The notes below the pieces were generated by a model that worked only from the letters and a program-made list of their open reading frames with translations, did no database searches and was not told the origin of the DNA. A stretch of DNA of 64,000 bases, taken from NCBI RefSeq assembly GCF_016808335.1, contig NC_053143.1:5613398-5677397 (forward strand), in the 5' to 3' direction. The position numbers and the translations under genes are program-made. Source of the stretch: Panicum virgatum. Lineage: Eukaryota > Streptophyta > Magnoliopsida > Poales > Poaceae. Every line of letters begins with the position of its first letter. Positions within the stretch are counted from its first letter, which is position 1. Of the stretch, positions 30,298 through 40,445 are shown piece after piece.

Positions 30298-33200
30298 CCA
30301 AATAATTTTTCTTGTCATCTCCCTGTATTTGCCGCTAATCTTGTAGATAACGAAGACTCGCCTGCGTTCGCAGCTGGTTTTTCAGACGACGGCAAGCTAG
30401 GATACGGGTTCACGTCAGCTGACGATTTGGAAGAGGTTGACATCGGTCCTGGGGATAAGCCACGGCCGACATTTATCAGCAAAAAGTTGGATCCGGTCTT
30501 GCGAGAGGAGATGATTGCATTACTGAAAGAGTACCAGGATTGTTTCGCATGGGACTACACTGAGATACCCGGTCTGGATAGAAGTATCATCGAGCATCAG
30601 CTCCCGCTCAAAAAAGGGTTTCGGCCATTTCAGCAACGAGCACGTCAGATGAAGGCCGAAGTTCTAGAAGAAGTCAAGAAAGAAGTGGAGAAGATGTTGG
30701 ATGCTGGGTTCATCAGGCCGTGCCGGTATGCAGAATGGATCTCCAGTGTGGTACCGGTGCAAAAGAAGGATGGCCGATGGCGTGTCTGCGTCGATTTTAG
30801 AGGTCTCAACAGAGCGACGCCGAAGGACGAATACCCGATGCCTGTTGCAGAGACATTGATCAACGTAGCTGCTGGCCACAAAATGATGAGTTTCATGGAC
30901 GGCAATGCTAGCTACAACCAGATCTTCATGGCCCCGGAAGACGTGAACAAGACCGCGTTCAAAGTACCAGGCGCAGTCGGTTTGTTCGAGTACTTGGTAA
31001 TCACCTTTGGACTGAAAAATGCCGGTGCAACGTACGAACGTGCCATGAATTACATTTTTCATGATCTCATCAGCAAATTGGTAGAAATCTACATTGATGA
31101 TGTCATAGTCAAGTCCAAATCAGCTGGGGGGCACAAGATCTGCGTCAAGTTTTGGAGCGAACTCGAAGGTTTGGGCTCAAAATGAACCCAAAGAAGTGCG
31201 CTTTCGGTGTGTCGGCCGGTCAATTTCTGGGATTCCTGGTGCATGAACGGGGAATCGAGATCGGCCTAAAGAGTCAAGAAGCTGTGAAGACGATGAAGCC
31301 ACCTACTACAAAGAAAGAGTTGCAGAAGCTCATCGGTAAAATTAACTTTGTCAGACGATTTATTTCTAATCTGTCTGGACGCATTGAGCCGTTCATGGGT
31401 TTAGTGAAGATCAAATCCGATGATGAGTTTCGCTGGGGGGCAAAACAACAATATGCTTTCGATGAAATCAAAGAATATTTGTCAAAACCTCCAGTGTTGG
31501 TTCCTCCTCAGCATGATAGGCCGTTTTACGTGTACCTATCCGTGGGTGACACTTCCATTGCTTCAGTGTTGGTCCAGAAGCATGACGGCCAGGAGAGGGT
31601 GGTTTTCTACCTCAGCAGACGCATGTTAGACGCCGAGACCAGGTATCTTGAAATCGAGAAGCTTTGCCTTTGCTTATACTTTACATGTACGAAGCTTCGT
31701 CATATTTTGCACTCGACAGAAACAATTGTCATATGCAAATCGGATGTCATAAAGCACATGCTGTCGGCTCCTGTCCTGAAAGGCCGACTTGGAAAATGGA
31801 TGTTTGCATTGTCAGAGTTCGATATCCGATATCAGCCTGCAAAAACAGTCAAAGGACAAGCACTGGCAGATCTTGTTGCAGACAGGATCAGCACTGATGT
31901 TGCTGTGCTATTCATTCGTGCTTGGGCTATGTTCTTTGACGGATTGGCTTGTGATGATGGGTGCGGTGTGGGGATTCTGTTGGTCTCGCCTCGTGGGGCG
32001 ACTTACTCCTTTTCCATCAGGATGACTACCCTATGCACCAATAATTTGGTGGAGTATGAAGCCGTTCGCAAAGGGATGGAACTACTCCTCGAAGCCGGAG
32101 CAGAAGCGGTGGAAATTTTTGGAGATTCGAAGTTGGTGATTTCTCAGCTCACAGAGGAATATAGATGTGAGAGTGAGGCTCTTTTCCCGATTTGGGTGTA
32201 GTGCCGTGAGTTGATGTCACGATTCAGGTACATCAATTTCCACTGGATATGCAGGACTCTGAACAATGAAACCAATGATTTGGCACAGATGGCTTCTGGC
32301 TACAGGGAGACAGCCGATAGAGTCGATGTGGAGGTTCAGTTTCTAGAACCCGGAGACTGGAGAGCCGATATCTTCAATTACTTGAAGGATTCGGCTCGGG
32401 GGGCACCCAGAAGGATAAGACTCAAGGCCATGAAGTATGTTCTGATAGGGGATGACATGTTCTACAGGACCTTGGAAGGACTACTTCTTAAATGTCTGGG
32501 ACCTTCAGAGTCAAATCGGCTCTTGCATGAGGTTCATGAAGGAGCCTGCGGTACTCACCAATCGGCTCATAAGATGAAGTGGCTGATTAGGCGATCGGGT
32601 TATTACTGGCCCACTATGCTTGAAGATTGTTTGAAATATTATAAGAGATGTCAAGCATGTCAGAGATTCGGCAAGATTCAGATAGTGCCAGCATCAGTAA
32701 TGAATCCTATCATCAAACCGTGGCCATTCAGAGGTTGGGCCATGGACATGATTGGTCAGATCAACCCGTCATCTAGCAAAGGTCACCAATGGGTCTTAGC
32801 TGCTACGGATTATTTCACAAAATGGGTAGAGGCAGTACCCATGAGGTCAGCAGCGTCAAGAGATGTGATCAGCTTTGTCAAAGAGCACATCATTCACAGA
32901 TTTGGGATCCCTCAGACTATTACGACCGATGGAGGATCGGTCTTTATATCAGAGGAATTCAGAAAGTTTACCGATGACATGGGGATTAAGCTGATTAGAT
33001 CATCTCCATATTATGCCCAAGCTAATGGACAGGCTAAAGCATCCAACCAGAGCCTCATCAAGCTCATAAGGAGAAAGATCGATGAATATCCTAGGCACTG
33101 GCATGAGGTGTTGTCAGAAGCTTTGTGGGCGTATCGTATTTCATGTCACGGGTCCACCAAGACATCGTCGTACCATCTAGTCTACGGCCAGGATGCTGTG

Positions 33201-33614
33201 CTACCATGGGAGATCACGGCCGAATCAAGGCGTGTTGAGTTTCAGAATGATCTATCTGCTGAACAGTATGCAGCCTTGATGAACGATAATGTGGGGGACC
33301 TGACAGAGCTAAGGCTTTGGTCGCTGGAGAAGATCAAAGAAAATAAGGCTAAAGTTGCTCGTGCGTACAACAAGAAGGTCAAGCCTAAGAATTTTCAAGT
33401 TGGAGACTTGGTTTGGGAGGCAGTATTGCCATTAGGAACTAAAGATAAAAAGTATGGCAAGTGGTCTCCAACTTGGCACGGGCCGTACAAGGTTGATCAA
33501 GTTTTGCCTGGGAATGCATACATGCTCGAGGAATTGGACGGCGTCAAGTTTCCTGTTGCTGTCAATGGTCAGCACCTCAAGAAGTACTTCCCGAGCATGT
33601 GGGAGAGTGAGTAA
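30298..33614 (+). pseudogene. pol (RT, RNase H, integrase) of the Tat-like element
   Basis: The pol frame opens at 30298, in another frame from gag-pro and 204 nt after its stop. Reverse transcriptase is at about 30600-31110 (WISSVVPVQKKDGRWRVCVD, YIDDVIVKS with YIDD at 31090-31101). Near 31130 a single-base loss after a G run shifts the frame; the thumb and first RNase H region (YLSRRMLDAETRYLEIEK) follow. A second RNase H-like domain (FFDGLA..GVGILLVSP) begins near 31930, a Tat trait. TAG at 32199-32201 interrupts the end of it. Integrase has the HHCC finger near 32540-32660 and catalytic Asp residues (WAMDMIG, TTDGGS). The third acidic residue is replaced by Lys (AAA at 33036-33038), predicted to kill strand transfer. 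Confidence 0.88.
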
Positions 33615-33651
33615 CAAGAGCCGATGTAATCCATCTGGCTATACTGAGAAA

Positions 33652-33756
33652 GGCCAACACGTTGAGTTGGCCAGTAAAAAAAATTATGATAGGCCAACAC
33701 GTTGAGTTGGCCGGTAAAAAAAAGAAGAGAGAAGGGGCCAACACGTTGAGTTGGCT
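33652..33756. repeat. Three copies of a GGCCAAC..GTTGGCC palindrome between convergent genes
   Basis: The 21-bp unit is GGCCAAC, a 7-bp centre ACGTTGA, then GTTGGCC. It occurs at 33652-33672, 33692-33712 and, slightly altered, 33736-33756. Each is followed by a short spacer ending in A-rich sequence (GTAAAAA). They sit in the gap between the stop of pol (33614, plus) and the stop of the antisense gene (33872, minus), where two 3' ends meet. They may act as stem-loops for 3' end formation of either transcript; that is inference. Confidence 0.8.
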
Positions 33757-33871
33757 AGTAAAAATATATATGAGAAGCGAGCAGCCGATGTGTAACCATC
33801 GACTTAAGATGTTTTTAAAACAGTTGCAAGTTTCAGGTTAACAGGCAGTACTAATTATCTCTTGAGCCTAT

Positions 33872-36831
33872 CTACTGGTTCAGGAATTCTTCTATGGCAT
33901 GGATGGCTTCAGTACGGACGACGTCTGCTCGTGCTACAATCTCTTCGTCATCCTTGTCATCGCCTGTAACTATCTGCCGACTCAAGGTGCTGATCTCTGC
34001 AAACTCTGCTTGTATCTGCTCGGCTATTTCCTGGGTTTCTTGTTTGGAGTTTGCAATGGAAGCTTCCTCGGCCTGGATGAGTTCCTTGGTGGTGCGGACC
34101 TTGTCTTCGAGTTCTGCCAGTTCTTTCTTTAGGAGGTCGAGTCATTTCATGTTGGCAGACACGTCAGCTTTGATATCTAGAGTTGCCTTCTTCTGGTTGA
34201 GGGCCTTGCACTTTTGGGTAATGTCAGCTTTCAGAGAAGCTTGAGAACGACGTGCTTCTATTCTTTGTCGTGCTTTATTCACTTCTACCCGGAAGAATGG
34301 AAGATTGTTGGCTGGCCAAAGCTTGATTTGCAATGGCTCCAGGAGTTGGGATTCTATTTGCTCGAAGATGTCCTTTATATTGCTGGAATCATCAACTAGA
34401 GCAGTGATCGGAGCAGATAGAAGATCCTTGATGAGTTGAACCTGATGTGCCAAGTTAGCCGATTGCTGCAGAGATGATGTCTCTGCTCCAGAGACAGTCA
34501 GACCCATTGATGCCGGGTCGAAGGAAAGCAAACCTAAAATATCAAAGCCCTATGGGCGTATCTGGAGTTAGAGCAAGATGCATTTATGGAGCTATCGGCT
34601 GGTTCAGAATTGGTTTTGTAATATTACCTGTTCTGAAGAAGCGTTGGGCGGTTCAGGAGCAATCGTCCTGTTAGAGCTTGTGTTGACATCAAGAACATCA
34701 ACTGTATTGGCTTGTTCCTCGTTTGCCTCCATCAGTGCATTACGAGTTGCAGTCATCTCATGCTGTACTGGGCTTTCTGCATTGGAGATGTCTTCAGCTG
34801 CGTCCTGGAAATAGAATTACAGTCAACCAGAGTACGTGTGTATGCAATAAAGAAAGAGTTTTTGGATGATGAGTTACCTGGTTGGTGTTGGACTCTGATG
34901 GATTTGGGGAAGCTGATGCTGGTTTCTTGATCACTCGTCTCGTGATCATCTTCATTTTTTTGGTCAAGACTCGGGGGGCAACGCTTGCAGAAGTTTGTCT
35001 TTGCTTGAAAGCCGACTGAAGTAAGTCTGGCTGAACAGTCATTATCACTTTCTTCATTGGTGGTGATCCTTTGCAGAAGAGTACATCAGGAGCAGTTGGA
35101 AGGAAATGGAATGGCTCCCCAGTGCTGGTCGTAGGTTCTGGACCATCCTGTTGCTGCTAACAGGGTGAGCAGGATTAGCCAAGAGAAAGGGATAGAGGAT
35201 TTGGAAGGAATAAAATGCATAAATTCAGTACCTCTTCCTCGGGGATTACGTATTCAGGATCAATTTGCTGCAGTCGAAGACCTAGAGCTTTCCTGAATAC
35301 ATGTGTTTTCCACGTTCCCCACCATGTGCTAAAGCCGATTGATGAGAATGTGAAGGACAGATCGACTGGTATTGGAATATGGAGGTTATCAAACATGTTG
35401 TAACATCTTGAGCTGGTGAGACCATCAGGCAGATCGGCTCTGCTCTCCACCAAGTGGTGAATATGGAAGTGGGGAGGGACCTGTCCTAGGCCAAATTGCC
35501 GAGCTGCTATGACTGGTTGGTAAGATTCATAACCTGGCTTGATAATTCTATTAGAGGTGCTAATGCCAAAAGAGAGGAAGCCAGGTCGAATCATCAAAGA
35601 ATACAGATGCCGAGTGCTGTCGCCATCGGCAAAACCATCTAGTCTGAAGGCAGTTGGGTTTTCAAAGGATTCAGATTCAGTAAATGGGAAATAGAGGGGA
35701 TTATCTAGTCCTTTGTAGAAGACTCTGAACCAGTTTGCTGCATCTGCTGAATTCAGTTTACTGCCAAGGAGACTGAATAAAGCTTGGCCATAGCTAGTAC
35801 ATCTAATTGGTTTGCCACTCTCATCAGGGAAGGAGTTCTTGGTCAGGCCTTGGAAGTTGGGAATATGGTGCTGAAAGTACAGTTGTGCCCACAACTGAAT
35901 AAACCACCAAGGGCCTCCAGTTCTCAGTTTCTTTTTGTTAAGCAAGTTAGATGTCATCAAATGGAGATATCTGTATGTTTCTCCAAGAAAAAGTTTGCCT
36001 AGGCTGCTGTGATTACCATGGGCGAGGTGATAGGCCAAGGGGAGATAGTTCTTAGTTGGAGCTAAAGAAGGACCACAGAAGATGAAGTGTTCTAGCCAAA
36101 GATTTAAGAAGGCTGTGTGTTCCTTCTCAGTCACTGGATCTTTTGTTTTCATGTGCTGACTCATGTAAGTGCCCCAGTTTGTGCAGTTAACCTTGGAAGA
36201 AAGTTTGAAGGGGACTTCTGCCATTTTGTGAGCAGCAAAATTAGGAGAGCTAATGTCTAGTCCAGTGATCATGGTGACATCCAGCAGAGTCGGGGTCATG
36301 GGTCCATGACCAAAGAGGAAACAATTCAGAGCATCAGACCAGAAATAGCCGATGGTTTTCAGAAGATTTTCATCTTTGTCAAGGGGTGACAGTGATAAGC
36401 TAAGTGCATCGGCTATGTTCAAATCCTGTCATAAGGGCATGTGAGCTTTTGCTACTCTGCTGTACCATGTAATCCAGCTCTCAGGGGGATTAGGCCAGGC
36501 CCTCAAGCAGTCGGCCCAGAGGTTCAGATCGATGTTTTGACTCACAAAAGGGATCTTATTCGCTTCACAAGAGATCAAATCTATGGGGTTTTCATGGGTT
36601 TGTGGGCCAAGACAGAAAGATTTTGGATTAGAGGGATGCGGCAGAAGGATGTCTGACACCTGAAGTTCAGAAATTCAAAAGTATGCGTATGGTGTCATGT
36701 TTCAGAGTTTTAGTTTCAGAAGCTTAGTAAGCTGAAGAAAACTAAAGGATCAGGCCGAATATTACCTTCAGGCCACAGATTGTCGCATCATCGATCGCGG
36801 AGCTTGTCGTCTGAGCTGCAGAATCTGCCAT
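33872..36831 (-). pseudogene. Antisense five-exon gene: plant mobile domain plus coiled coil
   Basis: Exons on the minus strand: 36831-36766, 36659-35232, 35156-34878, 34804-34628 and 34465-33872. All junctions are GT..AG and every exon is a multiple of three, giving about 847 residues. Exon 2 carries a plant mobile domain (PMD): LLKTIGYFWSDALNCFLFG, LLDVTMITGLD, then GGPWWFIQLWAQLYFQ. The same domain occurs in MAIL/MAIN proteins, which act in silencing and genome stability. Exon 3 is basic (KKMKMITRRVIKK, possible nuclear signal). Exon 5 is a Glu/Lys/Gln-rich coiled coil. Two nonsense codons break it: TGA at 36431-36429 and TGA at 34144-34142. Antisense extra genes of this kind are known from Tat elements. 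Its function is unknown; possibilities are chromatin targeting or regulation of the element. Confidence 0.8.
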
Positions 36832-37203
36832 GGTTCAGATCTGTTGACTTAGGGTTTGATTGCTGTAGGCTCTGATTCGAATTCCGGCTGCTCGGAGAGT
36901 TCTTGCTCGAATTTGTGGAGCTTGGTTTTCGAATTATGCTCAAATTTAAGAGTTCGGTTCAAGGTGGAAGTGTTACTCTACTCTTGTGTGGGTTGCTTTT
37001 AGTTTGAATTCCGTCGGCTCTTGGATATTTATAGCCTAATGCGTTGCCATCGGCTTTTTAGAAGGTAATCGGGCACACAAAATTAAAGAAAATTGATTTC
37101 ATTGATACGAGATCATTACAAGGAAAGCCGATTTTACAAAGGATTTAATCCTTCGGCTTTGTGATCCTACCCCTACGAAGCTACTACTACTCTTCGTAGG
37201 TAC

Positions 37204-37758
37204 CTAGTACCTACGACGCTTAGGGCTTCGGGCTTGCGCATCCCCGCTGCCGTCGTCGTCGCTTCCGTCGTCGTCGTCATCATCGCTGCTGAAGGCGCTG
37301 CTGCCGCCTTCAGACCCGAAGTCACTTCAACCGTCGCCGCCGCCGCTCTTCTCTTCCTCGCTGTCCTCCTCGGAGGACCCGAGGAACCGAAAGGGCTTGC
37401 CGCCCATCGGCTCGTCGTCATCGGAGGGGGAGTCGATCTCCTCTTTCGAGGAGGAGTCGATTCCGTCCGAAGAGGGGTCTTCTTCCTCGCCGCTCTCCGA
37501 CTCCTCCTGGAACAGGAGCCGGACGTCTTCTCCTTCAGTCATGGGTTTGTCCTCCTCGAAGACGACCCCGAAGTCGAACTCCTCTGCATCCCAGTGCAGA
37601 GGAGCCAGCGCCTCGTAGGCTACTATTGGGTCCCATTCGGGGGTCGGCTCTCGGCTCTCTGAGACAGGATCAATGGAGGAGGCGGAAAGGGAAGAAGAGG
37701 AAGAGGGAGAAGAGGAATCTCCAAAGGATTTGGAGCCGGAGGAAGAGGAGATCGCCAT
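37204..37758 (-). pseudogene. Antisense acidic Ser/Glu-rich ORF
   Basis: A 185-codon frame from ATG at 37758 to TAG at 37204 is interrupted once by TGA at 37329-37327. It begins MAISSSSGSKSFGDSS and is rich in Ser, Glu and Asp (EEDPSSDGIDSSSKEE). After the stop it continues with GSEGGSSAFSSDDDDDDG, then a short basic end (SPKRRRY). There is no known domain. Acidic low-complexity proteins can bind histones or act as activation domains, but nothing here proves it. It lies 373 bp upstream of the PMD gene on the same strand, so both may be driven from sequence near the 3' LTR. Confidence 0.65.
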
Positions 37759-38018
37759 TGCTGGTGTTGGAGGATTGGGGTTTCTGCGCTATTGGCTTTG
37801 GGAGGAAGAAGGAGTTCGCTGTGAAAAAGAGCCGATTCGGGGAGAGATTAAATAACGAAAAGATGGAAGACGGATCGGCAGTTTCACATTCTATGAGGAG
37901 CCAGCTGCAGAGACGTTGCGTCTTCCTTGGTGGCTGCAGTGTGTTTAATGAGCATTAACGGGAAGATGGAGCGACGGATTGGTTTTGGAACTATCATTGC
38001 CAAAACCAGGGGGGCATG
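37759..38018 (+). other. Region before the 3' LTR, with polypurine tract
   Basis: It ends AAAACCAGGGGGGCATG, the polypurine tract that primes plus-strand DNA, next to the LTR start at 38019. On the minus strand the same 260 bp is the likely promoter or leader zone of the antisense acidic ORF; no TATA box is evident there. Confidence 0.6.
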
Positions 38019-39233
38019 TGTTATCGCCATAAATTAAAAGGGTTAATTTATGGGCCGAAAACAAGATGGGCTTAAAGCAGAAGATTAAGAAGACTTGTAA
38101 ATCGGCTCCTGCGTGAGCATTTGGGCCACATAGGCCATGTATCTTAGATTTAGTTCAAGATTAGAGATAGAGTCCAATCGGGACAAGATTAGCTTAGATT
38201 GTTTCCCAAGTCTCCGGACTATAAATATGTACCCTATATTATTCATGAAGAGAGAGCGTCATCACGTCTCGCAAACAACAACTCTCGGCGCATCGCCACC
38301 CCTAATCCTAGGGTTTCATCCAAGTAAGCGCCATGTTGCCCTGATCGCTTCTTGCGATCAGGGCAGCGTTGTTCTTGCTTTTACCTTGGTATTACTCGTA
38401 CTGAAGCATTTTTTATGGCGAGTAATGCTAGTTATCCTGATGTTTGTAGCATGGCTTTTAGTAGATCTGTTGTGCTTCGTTGCTTATCATCTATGAATAT
38501 CATGTTATCTCTGTGCAGTCACGTTTCAATCTCATACTAGTTCTTGTCGCATAGAATTAGTCGCATAGAGGCAACACCCTGCTTCTTTTATGTCTAGTAG
38601 ATCTAATCTGTTATGGTTTGCTCTTATCTTTAAGAGTTGGCGTAATATCTGCTAGGTTAGGCCTTGCAAACGGGTTGGATGATCCGGTGGCGTACTAGAT
38701 GCTTTATCTTAGCCTTAATAGGGATTGTTCCGGGAATCGGCTCTTGCTAGTTCTTAGGCCTCTGTTTTGGGTTTTGGTTTAGTTATCTATTACGTTCATT
38801 AGGCCCAGTCACGTGTAGGATGTTCCGATCTAGCAGTGAAGCTTTTACCATCGTGGATTGGATTGACTAGATTTAATTAAAGCAGCTTTACAGTTATTTA
38901 CTTATTTTATTATATCCGGATACAATCAGATCCAATCTGACACCGGGACTCGATCGGCTCTTTAAAGCCGATGCAAGAGTCGTCCCGGGGAGTCGACCAC
39001 GGCTCGGACTTATGTCTACACGTGTCTTTGTACGCAGGAAACTGTTTGGAGCATGTTCGCACCCTCCTGATCGGGTATAGGTCAGGTGGCACGCCCGGTT
39101 TTCCACGAAACCTCCGGGCGCGTGACGGAATTGCGGGCCGTCGACGAGGGAGCAGTGCCTGCCAGCGCCCCGGCGACCTCCCGGCTCTTCGTGTTGCCTG
39201 TCGCTGCTCGCCGGTGGGTTTCGACAGACAACA
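38019..39233 (+). repeat. 3' LTR of Tat-like element
   Basis: 1215 bp, starting TGTTATCGCCATAAATTAAA and ending GACAGACAACA, co-linear with the 5' LTR. Confidence 0.95.
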
Positions 39234-39238
39234 GAGAA

Positions 39239-39700
39239 TTTCTAGACTGACTGGCGGACTGTCTGCGCCTCAGTTGCGGACTGTCCGCAACACACTTCTG
39301 CAATCCCACCAGAACCAACTACTTCTCTGGTCAAATTTCAAATCTATACTATCCGCTCCCCATTAGCGGACCATCCGCAGTTCAACTCTGCCAATCCCAC
39401 AGAGACGACAACGTCTCTGGACAAAATTCCAGATTCTACGGCGGACTGTCCGCTCTCCAATAGCGGACCGTCCGCAGTTCAACCCTTCTAAACCCACCAG
39501 AGACAACATCGTCTCTGGACAAATTTCGAGTTTCAACGGCGGACCGTCCGCTCTCCAATAGCAGACCGTCCGCAATTCAATTCTGCAAAACCACCAGAGA
39601 CAACATCGTCTCTGGACAAATTCTAACCTGATCGGCGGACTGTCTGGCCCTCCTAGGCGGACCGTCCGCGATTCATATCTCTTGACACCACGCGCTGCCA
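39239..39700. repeat. Minisatellite, right part, about 95-100-bp unit
   Basis: About four and a half units follow. Each carries two palindromic boxes of the type GCGGACCGTCCGC, a segment TTCAACTCTGCnAAnCCACCAGAG and the block ACAACATCGTCTCTGGACAA. Variation among units is moderate. The same boxes reappear singly near 40400-40430. Confidence 0.8.
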
Positions 39701-40445
39701 CCAGTGAGGCCGGTGCGGCGCCGCGGCGCGCCATTCCCGCCGATGGTGGCCTGACCGATGGCGAGGCTAGCACTAGACCATCTACTAGAAGAGGCGCACA
39801 CGGGTATGGGTGACGCACATGAAGAAATCAATCCTAACCTAGTCGGCGACGTGCGGCCCGTGGCGGTTAAAACGACATCGTCGTGAACGTGCGTGGAAAC
39901 AACAAGAATGTGGAGGAACGAGGGGAGCACGAGCATTAGTGGCTTACTTACAGTCGATTCAAGCTCTTGGATGAAAGAAACGGCGGCCGGGCGATGGAGT
40001 TCCACAGTGAGGTCAAATTTGGGCGAAACTCCAACCGGCGGCCGAGAAATCCGGGATTCCCGGCGAGGGGGAGGTCGTAGCTATGGTTTGAGGGGTTGAG
40101 GAGGGAGCTAGGAAGGTGGTTGAGCTTTGGGTGCGGTGGATTTGAAATCCATGGAGGGGAATGTGCGGATTTGGCCGGTAAAGGGGAGGGTGCTCAAACA
40201 CCGCCCATGGCGTCGGGAGGGAGAGGGAGAGTGAACCGAGAGAGAGAGAGAGAGTGAGGGAGTGGGCGCGGGGTGGGTGGAGGACGGTGCGCGACTTCAA
40301 TGCGGCATACGGGAATGGGCAAGGATGAGCTCATCGGTCGGCACGTGGTGGCGACCGACGAACCTCGGTCTTGAAGCGGTTGAAGTAGGGCTGTCGCTGA
40401 CCGTCCGCAGCCCCAAGCGGACTGTCCGCGAGGCTGGATGTTACA
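39701..40445. other. Remainder of the solo LTR
   Basis: No gene recognised. Contains a (GA)n microsatellite at about 40238-40256 and two isolated GCCGACCGTCCGC-like boxes near 40400. Confidence 0.45.

Larger units (their letters stand above)
25720..39233 (+). mobile_element. Full-length Tat-like Ty3 LTR retrotransposon, TSD GAGAA
   Basis: 13,514 bp bounded by GAGAA on both sides (25715-25719 and 39234-39238), with two LTRs of exactly 1215 bp. The order is LTR, primer site, gag-protease, RT-RNase H-integrase (plus strand), then a five-exon antisense gene and an acidic antisense ORF (minus strand), polypurine tract and LTR. Large size, no chromodomain visible after integrase and antisense extra genes fit the Tat lineage of plant Ty3 elements. 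I count about 28 mismatches and no indel between the LTRs by eye, about 2.3%. It inserted into the minisatellite of the older solo LTR. Confidence 0.93.
23940..40445 (+). mobile_element. Probable solo LTR (Ty3-type), split by a nested element
   Basis: The left piece, 23940-25719, begins TGTGACGGAACCGCC. The right piece, 39239-40445, ends GGATGTTACA. TGT..ACA termini match, and the flanking pentamers CCAGT (23935-23939) and CCGGT (40446-40450) agree at four of five bases. Without the nested element the LTR is about 2.99 kb. I recognise the words AAACCCTGAGTATACTAC..CAGCAAGGCTTATCCGACC from grass Ty3-type LTRs. No internal region or second LTR is present, hence solo LTR. The one-base mismatch in the duplication keeps this provisional. 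Confidence 0.6.

Noticed and set aside
39239..39700. CRISPR-like array
   Set aside because: The units are adjacent tandem repeats with diverged copies and no unique spacers, in a plant LTR.
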